Positions 4,865-6,038 of a stretch of 6,038 nucleotides of DNA are shown piece after piece. Source of the DNA: Ignavibacteriales bacterium. Lineage in GTDB: Bacteria > Bacteroidota > Ignavibacteria > Ignavibacteriales > Ignavibacteriaceae. The first letter of the stretch is position 1. Every line of letters starts with the position of its first letter. The stretch spans positions 1 to 6,038 of the forward strand of contig PLNZ01000424.1 in assembly GCA_003142915.1 (NCBI GenBank), written 5' to 3'. Position numbers and translations under genes: made by a program. The notes below the pieces were generated by a model, which made no database searches, was not told the origin of the DNA, and was given only the letters and a program-made list of their open reading frames with translations.

Positions 4865-6038
4865 ATGAGCACTACTATTTGTATATATTGTGAAGGGAAT
4901 GATACTAAGATAGTTGCGGTAAGCAAGGATAAAAATCATATAAAAGTTCTTTCGGCAGAAACTTTTGACGTCGTTCAATCTGCTCTTGAAATGGAAGATT
5001 CAATTACCGGGTTAAAAATTGACGGAGACGACCTGTCCTTCGAAGGAACTGCGGGCGCTAAAACTTCCGGTGAAAGAAGTCTTGCTTTATCAAGTATAAG
5101 TCTTATTAGTGAAGCTTTAAAAAAATATAATCTAAAGAAGTGCTTATTCATCCCTGCGATTACTGAACCTTCGATATATTACCATCTGTTTGAAGGTTCA
5201 AAAGTTGGTAATTCGTCTAAAATAACTCAGGATATATTAGATGATATACAAGCCTCAAAAAATATTGCGATTAATAAAGAAGATTTTGGATATATAGAAC
5301 TTGCAGATAAATCTCTTCTTGCCGTATTCTTAAGCGGTGAAGTAAGCGGCATCAAATTAATTAATTCCTTGGCTCATTTCAACGGAAGAAGATATTATAA
5401 AATTCCAACTGTCAAAAGCGCAGACATTTCTTTAGCGTATTATGTTGCAAAAAAGAAAAAGTTTTTCCCGGATGATCAATCGCTGATTGTTTATATAGGA
5501 AAGGAAAATAGTAAATTAATTTTCCTGCAAGGTCGAAAATTAAAGCATATTGGTTCAACTCTGGAAATAGGAACTATAAATCTTCATACTTATGATGTGT
5601 ATTTTTCAAAAATATTACTTGAAATGGAAAACGGGGGAATATCCGCCCTTGATAATATAATCGTATGCGGCGAAGATGATTCCGAAAATCTTATTCTTTC
5701 GTTTTACGGTACTTTTCCCGAAGCAAATATATCCCGGCTCCAGTTTGATAATCTTGATCTTGCTTCCCTTAATGCAAATACGAAAGAGAAGCTTTCTTCT
5801 TTCAGTGTGCCCATAGCAGTTTTACAGGAGTATTTTGATGAACTTGCCGAAACTTATCAGGGAATAAATCTTTTACCAAGGTATGTAAAAGAAGAACAAA
5901 AAGTATTCCAGTTTGCATGGCATGGTTTTGCTATGCTGCCCCTGCTTTTCTTAACAGCTTTTTTTATTACCTTAAAAATTCTTATGAACCAAAAGGAAAT
6001 AAACCAACTTGATAAACAAATTTCCGAACAAACTTTCA
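4865..6038 (+). CDS. PilM-type actin-like protein fused to a PilN-like segment (GspL-like architecture), 3' partial
   Basis: The frame is open from ATG 4865, directly after the TAA of the PilT-like gene, to the window end: 391 residues with no stop, so the protein is incomplete. Residues 1 to about 330 look like a divergent ASKHA (actin-like) cytoplasmic domain of the PilM/GspL type. Evidence is the opening strand TTICIYCEGNDTKIVAVS, a second strand-loop unit VYIGKENSKLIFLQGR (209-224) leading to GSTLEIG (230-236), and the strand DNIIVCGE (263-270). Its phosphate-binding loops lack the usual Asp and Gly-Gly residues. INLLP follows at 334-338. This is the PilN N-terminal signature that in two-protein systems binds PilM. 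A single membrane helix (about 349-371) and the start of a polar, probably coiled-coil periplasmic stretch (372-391) come next, as in PilN. The likely role is to tie the cytoplasmic ATPase and platform to periplasmic PilO/GspM-like partners. Domain calls rest on order, position and INLLP, since similarity in the actin-like part is weak. Confidence 0.75.
   Translation, partial: MSTTICIYCEGNDTKIVAVSKDKNHIKVLSAETFDVVQSALEMEDSITGLKIDGDDLSFEGTAGAKTSGERSLALSSISLISEALKKYNLKKCLFIPAITEPSIYYHLFEGSKVGNSSKITQDILDDIQASKNIAINKEDFGYIELADKSLLAVFLSGEVSGIKLINSLAHFNGRRYYKIPTVKSADISLAYYVAKKKKFFPDDQSLIVYIGKENSKLIFLQGRKLKHIGSTLEIGTINLHTYDVYFSKILLEMENGGISALDNIIVCGEDDSENLILSFYGTFPEANISRLQFDNLDLASLNANTKEKLSSFSVPIAVLQEYFDELAETYQGINLLPRYVKEEQKVFQFAWHGFAMLPLLFLTAFFITLKILMNQKEINQLDKQISEQTF

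Noticed and set aside
4865..6038. Possibility that the last gene is simply a PilM with a separate PilN starting near INLLP
   Set aside because: The frame is continuous through residues 325-345. There is no stop, no frame change and no start codon with a leader just before INLLP, so a fusion is the direct reading.
1..6038. Search for tRNA/rRNA genes, CRISPR arrays, insertion sequences and riboswitches
   Set aside because: Nearly all of the window is accounted for by coding sequence. I saw no spaced direct repeats, transposase motifs or terminal inverted repeats, and no structured RNA in the 34- and 111-base gaps.

Overview
This AT-rich window reads almost entirely on the + strand. It is the core of a type IV pilus / type II secretion (T4P/T2SS) machinery locus, preceded by the end of a toxin-antitoxin module. 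Start codons follow A-rich leaders rather than strong Shine-Dalgarno sequences. Gene junctions are overlapping or gapless, and the pilus proteins are divergent. Together these suggest a member of the Bacteroidota/Chlorobiota/Ignavibacteriota (FCB) group, with an Ignavibacteria-like organism as my best guess. That assignment is inferred from style and protein character, not from a marker gene.

Layout. Bases 1-26 are the last codons of a gene that overlaps the next one by GTGA and is probably the antitoxin. Bases 23-328 encode a ParE/RelE-superfamily toxin. After a 34-base gap with no visible terminator come four machinery genes: a GspF/PilC inner-membrane platform protein (363-1736), a GspE/PilB assembly ATPase overlapping it by ATGA (1733-3523), a 111-base spacer, a PilT-like ATPase (3635-4864), and, with no gap, a PilM-type actin-like protein fused to a PilN-like segment (4865 to the window end, incomplete).

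How they work together. The GspE/PilB ATPase should dock on the cytoplasmic face of the GspF/PilC platform and drive addition of pilin or pseudopilin subunits. The PilM-PilN protein should link that motor across the inner membrane to the periplasmic alignment complex. The PilT-like ATPase would supply disassembly or retraction, or some modified regulatory version of it. No pilin, prepilin peptidase or secretin gene is visible here; they may lie downstream or elsewhere.

Most notable points. (1) PilM and PilN are on one polypeptide, as in GspL, with the INLLP motif kept inside the fusion. (2) The PilT-like protein has lost the Glu-Asp pair of its Asp box while keeping Walker A, Walker B and His boxes. 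(3) The N-terminal domain of the GspF protein appears to be tandemly duplicated. (4) The c-di-GMP-type motifs in the GspE N-domain are eroded. I see a divergent version of a known machine, not a clearly new system.
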